A DNA stretch of 64,000 nucleotides from Acanthaster planci (GCF_001949145.1 NW_019091407.1:1536175-1600174); one strand, 5' to 3'. Shown: positions 12,601-27,600, numbered from the stretch's first letter. The notes: generated by a model from the sequence alone, not told the origin. A program made the numbers and translations.

Positions 12601-15600
12601 AGGCTAACCCAACCGTTCACGATTTGAAATAACTTCCTTGCATAGAAACCAAATGGAATGTATACATGTGAGGTGCATATTTTTTAAAAGGTTTCTTTCA
12701 AACATGCAGGGTGCGGTTATCTATCCGCATACAACAACCAACGATTGTCTCACAGGAAACCGAAGACTTTCCAAGGCAACAGCAAACTTTCAGCAAATGC
12801 TGAGATTTTATTCTTAGATTTAGGTGAAGGCCACTCCCTCAAGACTGAAGGAATAGGGGTGGGTGGATGAAGCTGCGAAAAGGACATTTTTCATGTGGAA
12901 TAAGCCCTGTCCCTCAGTTTCTGAGAATATTTGCAAACGAACTTCCCCTACTCATCCATCACGACATTACTCTCAAAAAGCAAACCATGGCTAAGTGAAC
13001 CCCCATCCCATCAACCCCTCCGGCTCAATGGTGACAAGCATTCATAACAGGAGACAGACCATCAAACCTTCCCGCTGAGATACTGCCTGATATTTCTGAA
13101 AGGAACATTGCAAGTTCTCGAAAGGATGTTTCCACATACCATTGCATTCTTGCTAGTGGTTTCCCTAGCCACCTCCTCCACAAACTATTTGAACTCTCTT
13201 CAGAGATTGACAGACTACAGTAGGAAGTTTCTAGGTCCCCAGGTTCTCTATTTGTCCTAGATAATGTATACATACTGACCTGGTTGACCATGTTTCGTAA
13301 CACTCCCACAGGAAATAGAACATGCCCTAACAGAGTCTTTGAGAGAGGTGCCCTCAGAGCCTACAGAAAAACATTTCCACACACAGCCTACAGAGACTGG
13401 CCTAGTTTGTATTCACAGCAGAGTATAAACAAGTTCTTTCAAAACACTTTGACAAGTCTGACTTTAGAAGCTGGTTTGAAAAAGTGTCATGTTTTCCAGA
13501 GACATCTCTCAGATCTACAAGCAAGTTACCCAGGCCAGAACATTTTAAAGCTATTTGCCAAAGTACATGTAATTACCTAATTGGAGTCATCACAGATACA
13601 CAAAGGCAGTGTCAATTAATTAAATCAACCACTTTGTTTACAATTCTCATTTGTATTTTCAAAACGCCATGGTAAACAATCATATGAAAAACTGGTCACC
13701 ATATCATGTTTTCAATAAAAACAGATAATAACTCGCAAATACAGAAAACTCCACCTTTCTCCCTCACACAGGGAGCTCTACTTTTTTAATAATTGTCTTC
13801 GAGCCCATCTGCCATTATCAGAGTATCAAAAAGCTGCTGCTGAACTGGCTAGGGCTGTTTTCCAATACTTGACTTGGGCTCCGTCTCAGGCTTCAACTGT
13901 TTTTTAACTTCCTGACTTTGATGTTATAAGCATAATAGTAAGTCTGAAAGTGCCACAAAACATCAAGTAAGATGCAAAAGAGCTAAACATTACAGTATTT
14001 TAATTTAAGTTGAACGCTTCAGGCCCACAATCGAGGATTGGTTTCCTACATGAAAGCTCACATGGAGACGAAGTTGAGTATTGGAAAACGGCCTATGGGC
14101 TGAGTAATGATTACATGTACATTGTGGTTGTCACCAGGGTACTCAAGCAATGGGTACCCATTAATGAGCTTACATACGGTCCAGCGCATCTCTCAGCTCT
14201 TTCAAAAAGGCACTCAAGAGATACATGTACTTTTATAACCTTGCTTATGGCACTAGCTTGTAACAAATCCCCCTTTTTTTTCCCTGCACATGACTACAAT
14301 CATTTACTTTTGTAGTGCCATGAGCGCCTACAGGTATTTCTCAGGTGGATTGAGTGCATTTTATAAATGCTCATTATTATTATTATTATTATTGCAAATG
14401 ACACAAAACACAGAAAATGAGGATAGGAAGTTGCTGTCACTTTCCCTGATAGTATCGTATTTTTGCTGAGTCTTACGCTTTCTTTGACCTATTCATTTCC
14501 ATCAGCATGGAAGCAAAACTGTATTGAAACAATGGACTGATTCCTGTTTTGAAATAAAAATTAACGTCAATTTTAATGTCAAAGCTGAGACCTGAATTTT
14601 GTTCCTTCCATTTTTTGACTGTACAAGGAAATAACTGTTCTGTGTGAAATCATAAAGTGCTGTACTACTGTTTCACTCAAATTACAGCCTGCCTACTGAT
14701 TCACATCGGAAACAAACGTTTTTATGTGTTGATGATGAAACACAGAAATGTTACATCATTGGGGGCAAACACTAGTAACGTGACTGGCCCCTTCTTTCCA
14801 TAGTTGACAGGATGCAGCCTGACTGTTCCAGGAAGGGGTTATTTGAGGAATGCAACGGTGGATTTATCTGTTTAGGAAAACAACAATTTGCTGGAAAAAC
14901 GGGGCGATATGCATTTAACAACATGTAGGTTGGAGTGTTGATACGTCAAGCACTTTTGGTGTGTTTAGTAAATCTGTTTTTTAGTGACAAAAATGTGTAG
15001 TGCAGATGCACTGTATATGCATGAGGTTCTAATGCTGCAATGGATTCCACTGCACGCCCTTCTTAATCCATCAGCAATCCAGCCTCTATAGTCAAGCCTC
15101 CACTTGAGCTTCTAGTCGAGCCATCAGCTATTCTTGTGGCTACAGTTTATCTCTTTCAAACTTGTGACCAGACTCGTGAGCTGATTTGGGGTGGACACTA
15201 GAAACTGCTTAGTAATTTTCACTAACACTCCAGAAATTGCTTAATTCTGTGTTGAGCACTTTCCTCAGACAGGGTTAAAATGACAGATGCAAAACTGCTG
15301 CATGTAGGGACACACCTCTAAGTAATCCCTCCCATACCCATCCCCACCAAAAAAAAGTAGCTACAAGTCACCTTGGTAAAAAAAATCATGAGAAACTTGA
15401 TGATATTTGCATGCCTTTAAAAAACCTATCATGTTTAATATATGCCAACATGATTGATGAAGTTGCATGCACTATTCCCAGTGCGACTTTCCTGTGGGTA
15501 ATACTCAGCCCAAATTTTTTGCACTGCACTAATCACTTTTCCGGAAATCGGTGGCAGCTCCCAAATTTGCCCAGCATGCTGGAATCGTGCCAGCCACCAT

Positions 15601-18600
15601 GACCACTTCATCTGTAGCTAGTTCGGGCAGTAGCTACTGATTAGGAAACCCCCAGCAGGGAGAGATGAATACACGAATAAGGTGACGACAGCTTGGGAAG
15701 GGGTGGGGTGGGGGGACAGAATACTTTACTCATGGGGTGGACAGGTTACTATGCAAAGAACTATGTAACATTTTACAATTGTTATAAACTTTCAGGAGAC
15801 CATAACTTGGTCATGTTACACATCAGTTGCCTTATAATGTGTCGAGGGACACCCGATCAATCAATATGGTCCCTATTGGCAGGGCTGGCAAAAAGAGGGA
15901 TAACGTGAGGGGGAGGGAGGGCGGGATCAGAGGGGTGTCTGGAAGGCGAGATGAAGCTTTAACTAGGGCATAAAAAAAGTGAGCTTTTGCAGGCCAAACT
16001 GCTGTATGGTAGTTGCCTGTGCCAGCTTGCCAGTGTTGTAGTCATACCCACTTCTGCAGTCAGTAAATGTTGTGAAATATCAAACTACACAATGATATTT
16101 GGCCGGGGCAACTACATGGTGTGGACTGAGGATTGAAGCTTGTCAGGCGAAACAAAATAATAGTTGTGTTTCCTTTTACATGGAAAACAAAATACATGCA
16201 GGTTGGGTAGGTTGGTAGCATCTTTTTTTTCTAAAGTTTTTTGGTCAAAAAAATTAGGGTGGGGGAAAAATTTGTTTGAATTAAAAAGTGATTTTGATGG
16301 TCTACATTATATTCCATTCACTGTTTTTTCCACGGATTCGTAACTTGAGGATTGGTCTTATTATTAAATTATGCATTTGTGTTGCACTGACATTTCGATA
16401 AGTTAATGTCCAAATATTGTTTGAAACCTTGTACAAAAAATGCAATGTACTTAAACCCTGTGCGATGACACATGACGACTTTGCAGGCCATGCGCCAGTT
16501 GTCACGAAACCCTCTTTCGGCTAATGCAAAAATGTAGTAACCTTATTTCAAGTTGTAAATTCACAGTGAAACGTGGGCTACCATGAGTTATAGTAGAGAT
16601 TGTTTAAGTCACTACCAGTACTTCCACTCGCGCAGGAACGGCTGTAATGAGTCCTTCTGACATGTGTACATATAGAATGTTGATGTTTCATTGGCAGCCA
16701 ATCACAATGCAATGACTGGATGGTCCCAGGATGCTATTTACACACAAGGCTTGTGCTTAGAGCCGTACAGATACTAGATATGTATCACTGCACGTACGTA
16801 CTGTACACATGCATGTACATTTACAGTAGATTTAGTCGCATATATTACGGAGCTCCAGTACTGTTTGGTGTCCAAAAGAGAACTTGCGAAGTTTGACCTG
16901 GCTGTCGCGGCGATAAAAAAAGAAAAAAGACTGAAAAATTGGTGACCTGTTGATGACAAGGAAGTGGAAATGAAATTTGGCATACTCGACAAAAAAGCGG
17001 CAATTTCACACCCTGAAATAAGCACGAGGGTCGGCAACGGTATTTTTTATTTTTCTTGCTTTTTCAATAAAGAGTTAAGGTCGGTGCAATTTGTTAGGTT
17101 GGGGCAGGTAACCGGAAGAAAATCTTTTTGTTTGGCCTTATGAGTGATAAGTTGAGTTTACAATCAGACAAAACTTCATGCTGGACATGACTATATTTGC
17201 ATCAGAACATGCGCAAGGTCTCTAATTCAAGTTTCAAGTTGAGTCCTTTTGCCAATATTTCAGAATTTTTTGGATCCAAATTTACATCTGTACTCATCCA
17301 CAGTGCTCAGCCAACACTGCCCTAGAGGCCAGGTTCAATTAGCAACAATTTGTCAACTAATACGGGAAAAAATATGTGCTTGCATGTTTAAACCAGCCAA
17401 TTATTTATTCCTTCAGGAGAATGAACATGAGAACATTAGCAGTGTTCAGTCTCCTATTTATCCCCATTCATAAGTACCTTTTTAGTAAGAGTCAAAAAAA
17501 GTCAATATATAATGGATTTCCAATGATTTTGTTCTAGAATTTTACTCTCATTTTTCCGAGCACCCCCGGCCATTTTATGGTACCAGTATATTCCTTGTGC
17601 AAGTTGTCGAAAAGACATAGACTTTTGACCAATCAGAATTGATTAAACTTTCTCGTATCCAGGTGTCTCCATGGGCATTTTTAAATGTCAAGTTGCACGT
17701 TGTTGAATAGGCTGTCATTTATGAATGGTCCCTTTTTTCCTGGTAGCCTATTATATAACCCAGGTACTTGGCAGTTGACAACGTGTCGCCAGCATTTAGG
17801 CCTGACTCCTACCACCTGCATACTGATACCTACATGTAACTTTCAGTAAACGCAGGGACTCAGAATGCATGTTGAATTCAAACTTCCCATGTACAGTGAT
17901 AAAGCTACAGGCTTTTCGTTGATGTTAACAATCCAAGGACTCAAAAGTCCTCCACAAGAAAGGCAATGGCTTGTGTGTCCACATGCGCACATGTGCCATA
18001 CACACATGTAGTAATGTCCAGAGAGATAGTTGGCAGTTCGGTGCACCACGTGGAATCAATCTCTTCTCTGAGAGTGATGGTTCTGAGAAGAACCAGTGAG
18101 TGTAAACTTGACGTTCCTACCCAAATATTCTGATTATCATCAGTACTGATGTACTTTCCCAAATAAAAAAATGAACGGAAATGGCTTTATTTCAAGTGTT
18201 GTACCCCATAGATCCAATTGGGGCCAACAGCGCAGATTACTAATCCCCAATGCTTCTTTCACAACTCCTTAGATTTCCCCACAAGGGCTCACTTCAAAGC
18301 ACTGCACACGGTACTGCAACCACGGACGTATATAAAAAACCTGGACTTGCAACGCCTTTGTATGAAAAAGAAGCCAACCAGCANNNNNNNNNNNNNNNNN
18401 NNNNNNNNNNNNNNNNNNNNNNNNNNNNNNNNNNNNNNNNNNNNNNNNNNNNNNNNNNNNNNNNNNNNNNNNNNNNNNNNNNNNNNNNNNNNNNNNNNNN
18501 NNNNNNNNNNNNNNNNNCCGATTAAGGGCATTGCGAGTCCAGATTTTATTATACACGTCCGTGACTGCAACACGGACGTGATTAATTGGGCCTGCAATAC

Positions 18601-21600
18601 GGTGCGCAGCAACGGTGCTATTTTTATGCTTTGGTTTCTGGAATGTACAACACAGCACTCAGGAAAAGGCAAAGGTACATCAGTTAACCCAAATGAAGCA
18701 AAGTGTGAACATCTCTGACAGGTTTTTAGGCCCTCTTTGCTTGCACATCATAAAACCAAAAAAACGTGTTTCAGGGCAGGATGAAAAATGGAGTGGTCTT
18801 CAGGTCAAGTATCTCTGTCAAGTCTATCTGTCTTAATTTAATCTCCCCTCCCGGGGTGAGACTTACCAGAGAAACTGATGCAGTTAATTGGAATGCTCTG
18901 GTTGCCAACATCAATCTTAGTCTTGGAAGTGGTGGGAGGCTTGGCATCAACTGGATACTGCTTGGTGGCAGACCTGAAATTCACGAAATCAGCTTAGGCT
19001 TAGAATTGAGCTAATAGAGAATAAAAGTTGACCTTCCCTGTTTTTAGAAACCTGGACGAGAAAGGGAAACATCTGAAAAATCCCAAATGTGACTGGATCC
19101 AAGGAATGGGTCTCAAGGGATATTTTTCAGAGTGTTCAGTTAGGTGTACAAAAAAAGGCATCCTAAGGCTTTCGTTTGGATGTTTCAAAGGGGATCGTTA
19201 TGTGAGTAACAAGTGTTGACTACTCCGTTTGATTTGCACTCTGGATCTGTTTGACCAGATGAAACTCAAAATTAGCTCAGAGACTTGTAGCTCATTTACT
19301 TTTGGTGTTTTGTTGGGTCGCACACTGCTGATATTACATAATGACCAAAGTTCTTCATGAATGTTTGGTGTGTTTACCTTGATCAGTTATTTACATCTCT
19401 AATGTTTGGTGTTCTGTGATATGCACTTTCAAAATGGCACACAATCTGCATTATTATTGCTTTAAGTAGCCAATGAGAGGTAAGGGTGTATCCACGGGGG
19501 CCAACAGGGGCCATGGACCCTCCCCCTGAAAGAACAATGATGAGAATGTTTTGTAATCAATCAGAGTGAAGATATTAACCCTAACTCCCTCGGGTGCGCA
19601 AAATCATATTAAAATTGGAGGATTCAGGGCTGTTAGGGTTAAGAGTCTTAAATGCAGGTTGTTTTGTATGGACAGAGCCATTTTGTTCAGGAAACTGCTT
19701 CTAAGCAGCTGCTTAATTGTGACTGGTGTAATCAGTTAATGCAAAAGTGCACCGGGGATGCTGCTTACTTGTTTTGCCCTCCCCACCCAAAAAAAACCCA
19801 AGGGGGTTTGGATCCGGCCTTGACGAGAGAGAGTGATGTCACTTTCATTCACATCGTGTATTTAGATGTTCACAGCTTTTATCTTGTTGTGCCACAAAGG
19901 GATCAGTCTAGGGACTGGTATTCAGAAGTGCATGGGGAAAGTGCTGGTGGCAGCTTTTCCTCGAGTTTCTGACTCATGGCAATGAGTAACTCATGAACAC
20001 GAGACACATGATGTGGTTAAAACAAATCACACGGCGGCAATCAATACGCAAAATACTTGTGAGAGAAACAGTTTTTAGAACTCAATACGAATGCTGCATT
20101 TGATTTTACAAAAAGGCTTTCTGACCAAAGTAAGGATTTGCCAAAAGCACTTTGGTTACTGCCAGTCATAACACACATATCTTTGAGAAAGTACCATCGA
20201 CTTCTCCAAGTTGAAGCCAAGAGTGGAAAAAAATTTCACTAAATCTATACATCACATGCAACAGTTATATGTTCTTTCTTCTATGGCAACCACAAATTTC
20301 CAAATAAAGTACATGTACTTAAACAGGTCTATGCAATTGAGAACCACACACAACCTAGCAAACTGTTGGTGAAGACAAACAAAAATGCAAACTGTGCATG
20401 TGAAAGCTGTGGTAGCAAAGACAGAGGTCATGGAGAGTAATGCTTCCAATTAACATTTCCAAAGTGTTTCCAAAAATATTGTAGAGTGTTTGATTCTTTG
20501 AAATTGTACTTTTGTCATTTTCACACCCTGCAGAATTATTGATTTTTGTGTCTCATGATCTTCTGCATTCTGGAGACTTTGCTGATAAGAAGAAATGACA
20601 CCCATTCTTTCTGTTTTTTTTACCTGGAAGCAGCCCCAGCAGACGCCCCTTTCTGTCTCTTGGCGGAGCTGGCTTTACCAACGTTTGTCTTGGGAGAAAA
20701 CAGTTTAGCCCTGCAAGTACACAAGAACTTTAGATATGTCAAGTCAATTTTTAATGCTCCTACTAAATTTAAAAAACTGACCACCTGCTGTCGACTGCAG
20801 TCAGCAAAACCCACAGAAAACTGAGAAAAAAATGCAAGTTTACTTTATTCTGATGTCATGTATCTCATCTATGACAACGCAACCGATTTGACATCATTAG
20901 AAAAACACTACTAAGGGATTGGTGGAAAAGTAATGACTAAATATTTCTGTTCTTTTACAGATCAAAAGATTTAATTACAACTAACAAAAGGACTGGATAA
21001 ATTTCCTCCAAGCCTCCCTCAGACTTCTACATGTATACATATCACTAGTCTTGAGTTGCCAAGTCTTAGGTTATCCAGTCTCATGTACTAAGCTTTCAAA
21101 CAAGAGACAAAACGCATTCTATCATTGAACATTCCTTGTTATTTTAAATACTTGTGACCTGGCTGACGAAAATTATATCTGAATTTTATAACCAACAAGT
21201 CACAAACTTATACTTCCATCATATAAAACAGGACACAATTTTCTTCTATTCCAATTTCAGGACATTTACAAATACAAAGTGAGTTTGTGCATTCTGCAAA
21301 TGATTCGTATTTGACAAGGAAATTTTACTTTTCCCTTATTTTCATTTTTCTTAGCTCACTCTGCCAACAGAGTTCCTGCAGGTAAAGATTATTCCTCTTT
21401 GTTCACTCACTGGGGGTTTAATGAGTGGGACACACAGCATGTACCCTGACTGGCACCGTACTGAGGGGAAAATTTTGGGACTGAGCTGTGGGGACAAAAG
21501 TGAATCCTAACCCTGCCGGACGCAGCACAATGCATCAGGTGAAAAAGTCTGATGTGCATTGATGCACTGGGCAATCAAGACCAGCCAAATACACTGGCCA

Positions 21601-24600
21601 TGTTGAGATAATCAGAACAATCAGTAGTCCTATTAAACCATGCCACTGTTGGATCCTGTGGTGACAGGCAACTACTGACTCCCTGGTGGTTTGGCCTTGG
21701 GGACATTTGACCTGTTGGATCTTGTTACACTGAGCAGACAAGCCACTTTGACAAATGACGCAGACTCCTGTCTGACAGCATTTTCTAGTCAAAGTACTCT
21801 GGAGGGTTGGGGTTAACAATTATGCCCCCCCCCAAAAAAAACAAGTAACCACAACTACCGTGCCAGTATGAGTTCAATGGCTCGCAGGATCATGGTGCAA
21901 AATCCACATCGCTGAGTCCAAAAGCAGATCCCGGTTTCTTAAAAATAGGAATACAATGGAACATGAGGGAACACTGTCCCTCAGTTCCCTGGCATTCCTG
22001 TATTTAATAAACCTAGACCTGTCACAGACTGATTTTCCTCTGAATGAGCATAGTCCCTGCATCGTCACACGGGGGCAATGTTGTACACCTGTGTCTTCCC
22101 TCTCCCTCGTCTGCCACACTTAAATGCACAGGTCATAGTGCATGATGGGACTGCATACGTACCTTGGTGCTTCCGTGTAGCCCGAGGACTTGACTTTGCT
22201 CTTGAAAGTCAGCGCTTGGTCCTGGACCCCTGGTGATGATCTTGACGGCTTCTTCACACCCACTTTGCCACCTTGCTTGGTCTTGGTACTTGTGTCCTTG
22301 GGCTTATCTATCATCTCTGACCTCAAAAGGGACTTTTCACTCAGTGGAACACTGAAAACAGATACCAATTTGGTAAGTAAACAGCACATGAATGTTTCCT
22401 GCCCAAGTGCTTTCAACAAAAAAGTCAAGTACCAGCCTATGCCAAATGACCAACATGTTCAATGTTTGGTAAATACATTTCCATCAACATTTTGATATCA
22501 TTGACGTTTATGATGGTCAGGTATGTGGAGGAGTAGAATGGCTGCACATTAAACAATGCAATGACTGCTGTGACTGATGTTGAGCCTGAAATTATTTGCA
22601 TTCAATCAAAGCTTTCATTTGTCAAAATCAACATCAGACAAAGTGTCCAGGGAATCAGGCTATTAAAACTGCCAGCCTCTTAACTAGGTTCAAAGTCATC
22701 CCATTTAGACACACGACTCCATAATTTCTACATTTGTGTGTGATAAATGACCTTAAAACAGTTTGGAAATTATTATCTTTATTTGGATAGACAGATGTCC
22801 AAGTATCAATGTATAACCCTAACAGTCCCCAATCCTCCAATTTCAATATGATTTTACATGCACCCTCGGCGGTTAGGGTTGATAATAAAAAGGCCTAATT
22901 ATGTATGTATCATTGACCAATTTCACTAAAAGGCATTTCCAATGATATACATGTGTAATAAGAAGTTAAAAATAAGAAATCAAATTAGGATGGACACAAG
23001 GATATAACAAACACTACCATACCTTGAGATAACAGTAAGTTGTTTAGTGTCACCATCATCTCCTGGAGAGGCTCCACTCTTGTCTTTTGAAGTCTCCAGG
23101 GAGAGACTGTTAAATTCCACTGGAAGGGCAGAGCCTGGCACTGAAGGAGGGGCCTTCAACTGAATCACATCCACAGCATTCTCAAAAACACTACCAATGA
23201 TGCACCACGTCTGGCAGAGAAATTCAAAGTTAGAATGGAAATGTTTGACTCTAAGTGGACTGCACATGACCACCCCCTAGCCAATTAGATGTATTTCGAT
23301 GCTAGGAAGCATCTGGTACTAATAAACTACCAGTAACATCATCCTAGGACAAGAAGATTCATGAATTCAAGAAACGAATTGAATCATATGTTGTTTTAAA
23401 GTGACAAAATTCTCAGGACCAAATCTTTCCCATGATGATGATGAACAATATTTAATCCCTTGGGTGCAGAGTAAATGTGGAGGTCAGAGCCTCTGGGAAA
23501 TACTTTGTGTACTTAAAAAAAATGCCTGTCTAATACCTCAAGCGAAGCAAATTTGTCAGTGTAACAGTAACCATCAATCTAATAAGTCACGGAATGAGCA
23601 TCCCTTTCTATGGCACACAAAATACACTTGTGCATAATCCCCCCTTATTTGGGACTCAAACACATCTTGCAGTCTTTTCAGTCTTAAACGGCAGATCTCA
23701 CATTGGCAGTGTTGTTTTCTTGAACATTACAGACATGTAACATAACGACGTCAGGCTGTGTTTGCATGTGCGCTTTCCAGTGGCAGTGAAGTGAAGATCT
23801 GTCCAGCTCCCATAGGAAAGTGTACATTATGTTCAAATCCTCTATCAATTAACACTTCTCAAACACCAAATCTTGTTCAGAAATTTAAAAACTGACTTCC
23901 AATGCAAGACTTTAAGGAATGTGGGCTTGCCAGTCAACTCTTACCTACATGTAGTTCTCTGTGTTTGTTGCTCTCTTACCTGGTTGTCCGAGTTTGTTGC
24001 TTGAGCAAAGGCATAGGAGCCAGAGAGCGTCATGTAATGCTGATCGGCTCCGGACGGAATTGGATCTATTCAAAACACCAGTATAACAAGCTTCCTTATA
24101 ACTTCAAAAGGAACGCATACAGCCATGCCCATTTGAGCCCATGACATCCAAAGATGAATGCAATCAAACTCAAGATTTTTACAAGTCTCGTAACACAGAC
24201 CAGTCAGTGCCTGTACGGAGATCAGGGTATTTGACTGGCACACGAGTGGTCAGTTGGACTGACTCAGGATAAAGGAACTTAGACAGCCTTTTCCTGTGTG
24301 AAATACTGGGGCATCGAGTTATGTGTGACAGAAGCCATTTCCAGGCAACTACTCATTTGCTCTACCCGCACAAAAGGTGATCTGCGAACACGGGAGTGAT
24401 CATACGCTCCATATACAAGGGATGCAATATTCTTAACCCTCCTATGCTGAAGTCACTCTTTGGGTCACTTGGTAAACACCCCAAAGTAGCACAGCTGTGT
24501 CGTGTTGTGCACTGCACCAACATGCAAGAGAGTGACCTTGGGCACTTGTGCATATTTGTGCTGTAAAACTAAAGGAGGGTTAAATAGCTCAGACAATCCT

Positions 24601-27600
24601 TTGGGGGTACACAAAACATGTGCATGTAGACAGGCATTCACCGCGTTCAGGAGACAAATTCTTTTGTTAAGGAAATTTGAACTGAGTTGTGGGGGCATTT
24701 CTGAGTCCCCACCATGTTTTCGGTCCCAACTTAATGGGTGAAATATCGAGTGTATGTCCCCACAACTACGGTGTGGGAGATAGTAGATTCACACATTTTT
24801 CACTGGAATTCATCGGTATCTTCTCTCTTCTATTATTAGAAGGTAGATCTACATGTATATTGGAAGCAATCATATCAATCAAGCAAGCAAGCAAGCATTT
24901 TTAGTGGAAAGAAAATCAAACAGTGCATATTCCTGCTTCAGAGCTAAGAAAGAGACAAGGAAATAAGGTTTAGCATGGTTCACACTGTGACACAAGTTTA
25001 TGTCAATTATTGGAATCATTAAAATCGTACTGAGAATTTTGGCTTGTGCATATCAAACTAGCCAGATCATGTTGTCTGTACAGAAATCAGGACATCTGTG
25101 CAGAACAATGTTTAATAGGATACCTTTGGTTTGACAGCATGCATGCCCCAAAACCTGTGTCCAGCTTCATATAGATGCATACCATAACTGAAATTACTAT
25201 ATCTCACACGTATTCATGACGGATCAACGAACTCTCATTGGTGCATTCACGGCTATATTTGCCAAACACACAGGATCGTTCATGCAAGGAGTAAATACGC
25301 ATGTGTTTTTAACTGTCGCCCGGCTTACCCGGGCCGACAGTTAAAAAAGCATGCGCAGTAGCAGAAAATCCAGGAACTGTTGCCTAGGTTTACTGTGCAC
25401 TCATGGTGGCGCCAGCCTAGTAATGGTCTGCACCATTACCACTGTAAAATAAATGTAAATCGAAAAGGATGAACTGTTTGTGTTGCGACCTTGGGAACAA
25501 AGTAAAAGTTTGAGGAAACAAATGATGACATTTTTATTTTCAGAGGTTACTGAATAAAATAAATGTATGTATGAGTTACAGTGAACCAAATATACTGCAA
25601 CATGCTTTATTTCTGTTGGACAGTTGATGTCAGCTCCCCGAGGTATTGGGATAAACTTCGAGGCTTTGCCTCGGAATTACAATCCTGGACAAAATTTTTG
25701 GGACACTTTGCAAGAGCCGTACACTCTGCAGCCCCCTCCCCCACTCCCCCGGTCAATGTTTTCATGTCCAGCTGGAGTGCAGACAGGGCCCATAGACCCA
25801 ACATTGAAAGGGGGTCTGGGGGTTGGAGGCCCAATGAGATTTGTCCAGGATTGTAGTTCGTCAACTCCTAATACCTAGGGGAACTAACACCAACTGTCCA
25901 ACCTCAAACCATGCTATATTTGTTTACTACTTCCAATGTAGCTATGCAAGCACCCACACTAAAGCCCCTGTCTGACCAATGCATGAAAGCTATGACGATG
26001 GTCTACATGCCAGTCCAACTCACAAACATTGTTATATTTCATACACATACCTTGAAAGTCTAAGAATGATGCCAGTTCAAAGCTGTGGGCGTTGACTTGA
26101 AGCAGAGCGCCAGGGGTACCTATGATGAGCATTGGTGATTCATCTAACAGTTCTCTGTAATACAAAGAACCGAGTGGAAAAACAGGCACATTATGCTTTG
26201 AATTGCAAAACGATACCAAGAGAAGCCAACAAGATTGTGTCACTCAAAGCTTAAGTATAACTTGCAGAGAAAATTTGCACAAGGAAAATTTGCACATTAT
26301 GTGCTTTAACGAGCTATAGGCAATCACAACATAGCAGAGTCATGTGATTGCAGTGCACACAACTCCCTTGATCTGGCCTTCTGTCTTCAAAGCATTCATA
26401 CAGTAAATGAATGAATACTGACTCTATCAAGGAATCATCTGGGAGGAGGGATGGAGGTTTGGTTCGTGTGACATCACTAGAAGAATCCCTTGATGCTGCA
26501 GACACCCTTGTAGTGAAATGCAAGCCTAGGATAGCTTCTCCAGCCTCAGAGGCAAAGTCAGCATCCTCAGGTCTCTCATCCTCATCTGGCTGGGGGTCTC
26601 TGAGCCTCTTCCAAGCTGGATGACTACTGATGGTCCTCGGACCTTGAATTTCAGAGGAAGGGACGATAAAGTTAGTAACTTGGCATATAAGGATGTTTCA
26701 AAAAACAGGAAAACACACTTTGGAATTTTTTATTTTTCATTCTCTGTGAAAAAACACAATTATAGTTAAAGACTAGAATCAGAGGGCAAAAGTGGTGATA
26801 TTAAGCTTGCAGACAGGTCATATGTACTCGTCAAATGCCTCTTTGACCAATAGGGTATTATGAATTTCCAAAATGCACCTTAGCTGTACAAGTAAACCTG
26901 TGTAAGAAAGTATGTGTATACTGCTTATACAGGAATGATGATGGTCTATAGCATACAAATACTGATTGCTTCACAATGCTAGTGGTCATGCATTCTTTAG
27001 TTGCCAAAGGGACAATGTGAACGATGCATGCTTTTATGACATGATGATTACACTTGGACCACTTTCTCCACCAAGATGACACCAACCAAATTACTGATGA
27101 TTTTAATCATTCCCAATTTTTAAACAGTGAAGATGTCAAATGGCACATTTTTCTTGAACATATAAAAACGGGGAAAACTGGACAAATTGAACTTTCATCA
27201 AGTTGATGGTTGAGTCAAACAAATCTGTATCTCTCAAACACCACTTTTTTTCGATGTAATGTGGTCCAAGGTTGTACTATCCTACGGATGAACAGAGAAC
27301 ACTGCTTGTCATTACTTCATTAGCTGACCTTCAGTTCATTCGACCTGAGAACATACTTTTCTTTGGTTCATAAACACTGACTGCTACGTTGATTGGGTGG
27401 CCAAAGTATGCACAACGTTCATTTGTACTTGACGACAGAGTTTGCCCCTACTGCACAATCACTCCATCAGTAGACAAGTGTGAGGCATTTTCATTTTTCG
27501 TTTTCCAGAAGTAACATTTCTAAAGCAATAGTTTACAGGTGCTTTTAATATTTCAATACTTCGTAATTTTTTTCTGCCACTTCTGTACTGATGGGCAGCC

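Larger units (their letters stand above)
11076..18866. other. intron 14 of WDR27
   Basis: At 7.8 kb this is the longest WDR27 intron. Holds TTTCAGAC-ended palindromic units (11,986-12,207), a short GGCTAACCCAAC tandem (about 12,586-12,617), an ATT microsatellite (about 14,377-14,394), a dispersed repeat copy (16,196-16,660), and a foldback around the assembly gap (18,298-18,610). The 13,000-13,600 stretch has weak open frames with no recognised homology. Confidence 0.6.
24066..26050. other. intron 9 of WDR27
   Basis: 2.0 kb. Holds a strong hairpin (25,299-25,356) and a MITE-like element (25,615-25,902). The left part shows nothing recognisable. Confidence 0.65.

Noticed and set aside
13025-13675. 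Cluster of open frames on both strands in WDR27 intron 14
   Set aside because: No motif recognised and no splice-consistent structure; possibly remains of an old insertion, but unsupported.
14377-14394. ATT trinucleotide microsatellite
   Set aside because: Short and common; noted only as filler of the intron.
18218-18718. Open frame of 166 codons spanning the N gap
   Set aside because: More than a quarter of it is N, and the flanks are arms of a non-coding inverted repeat.
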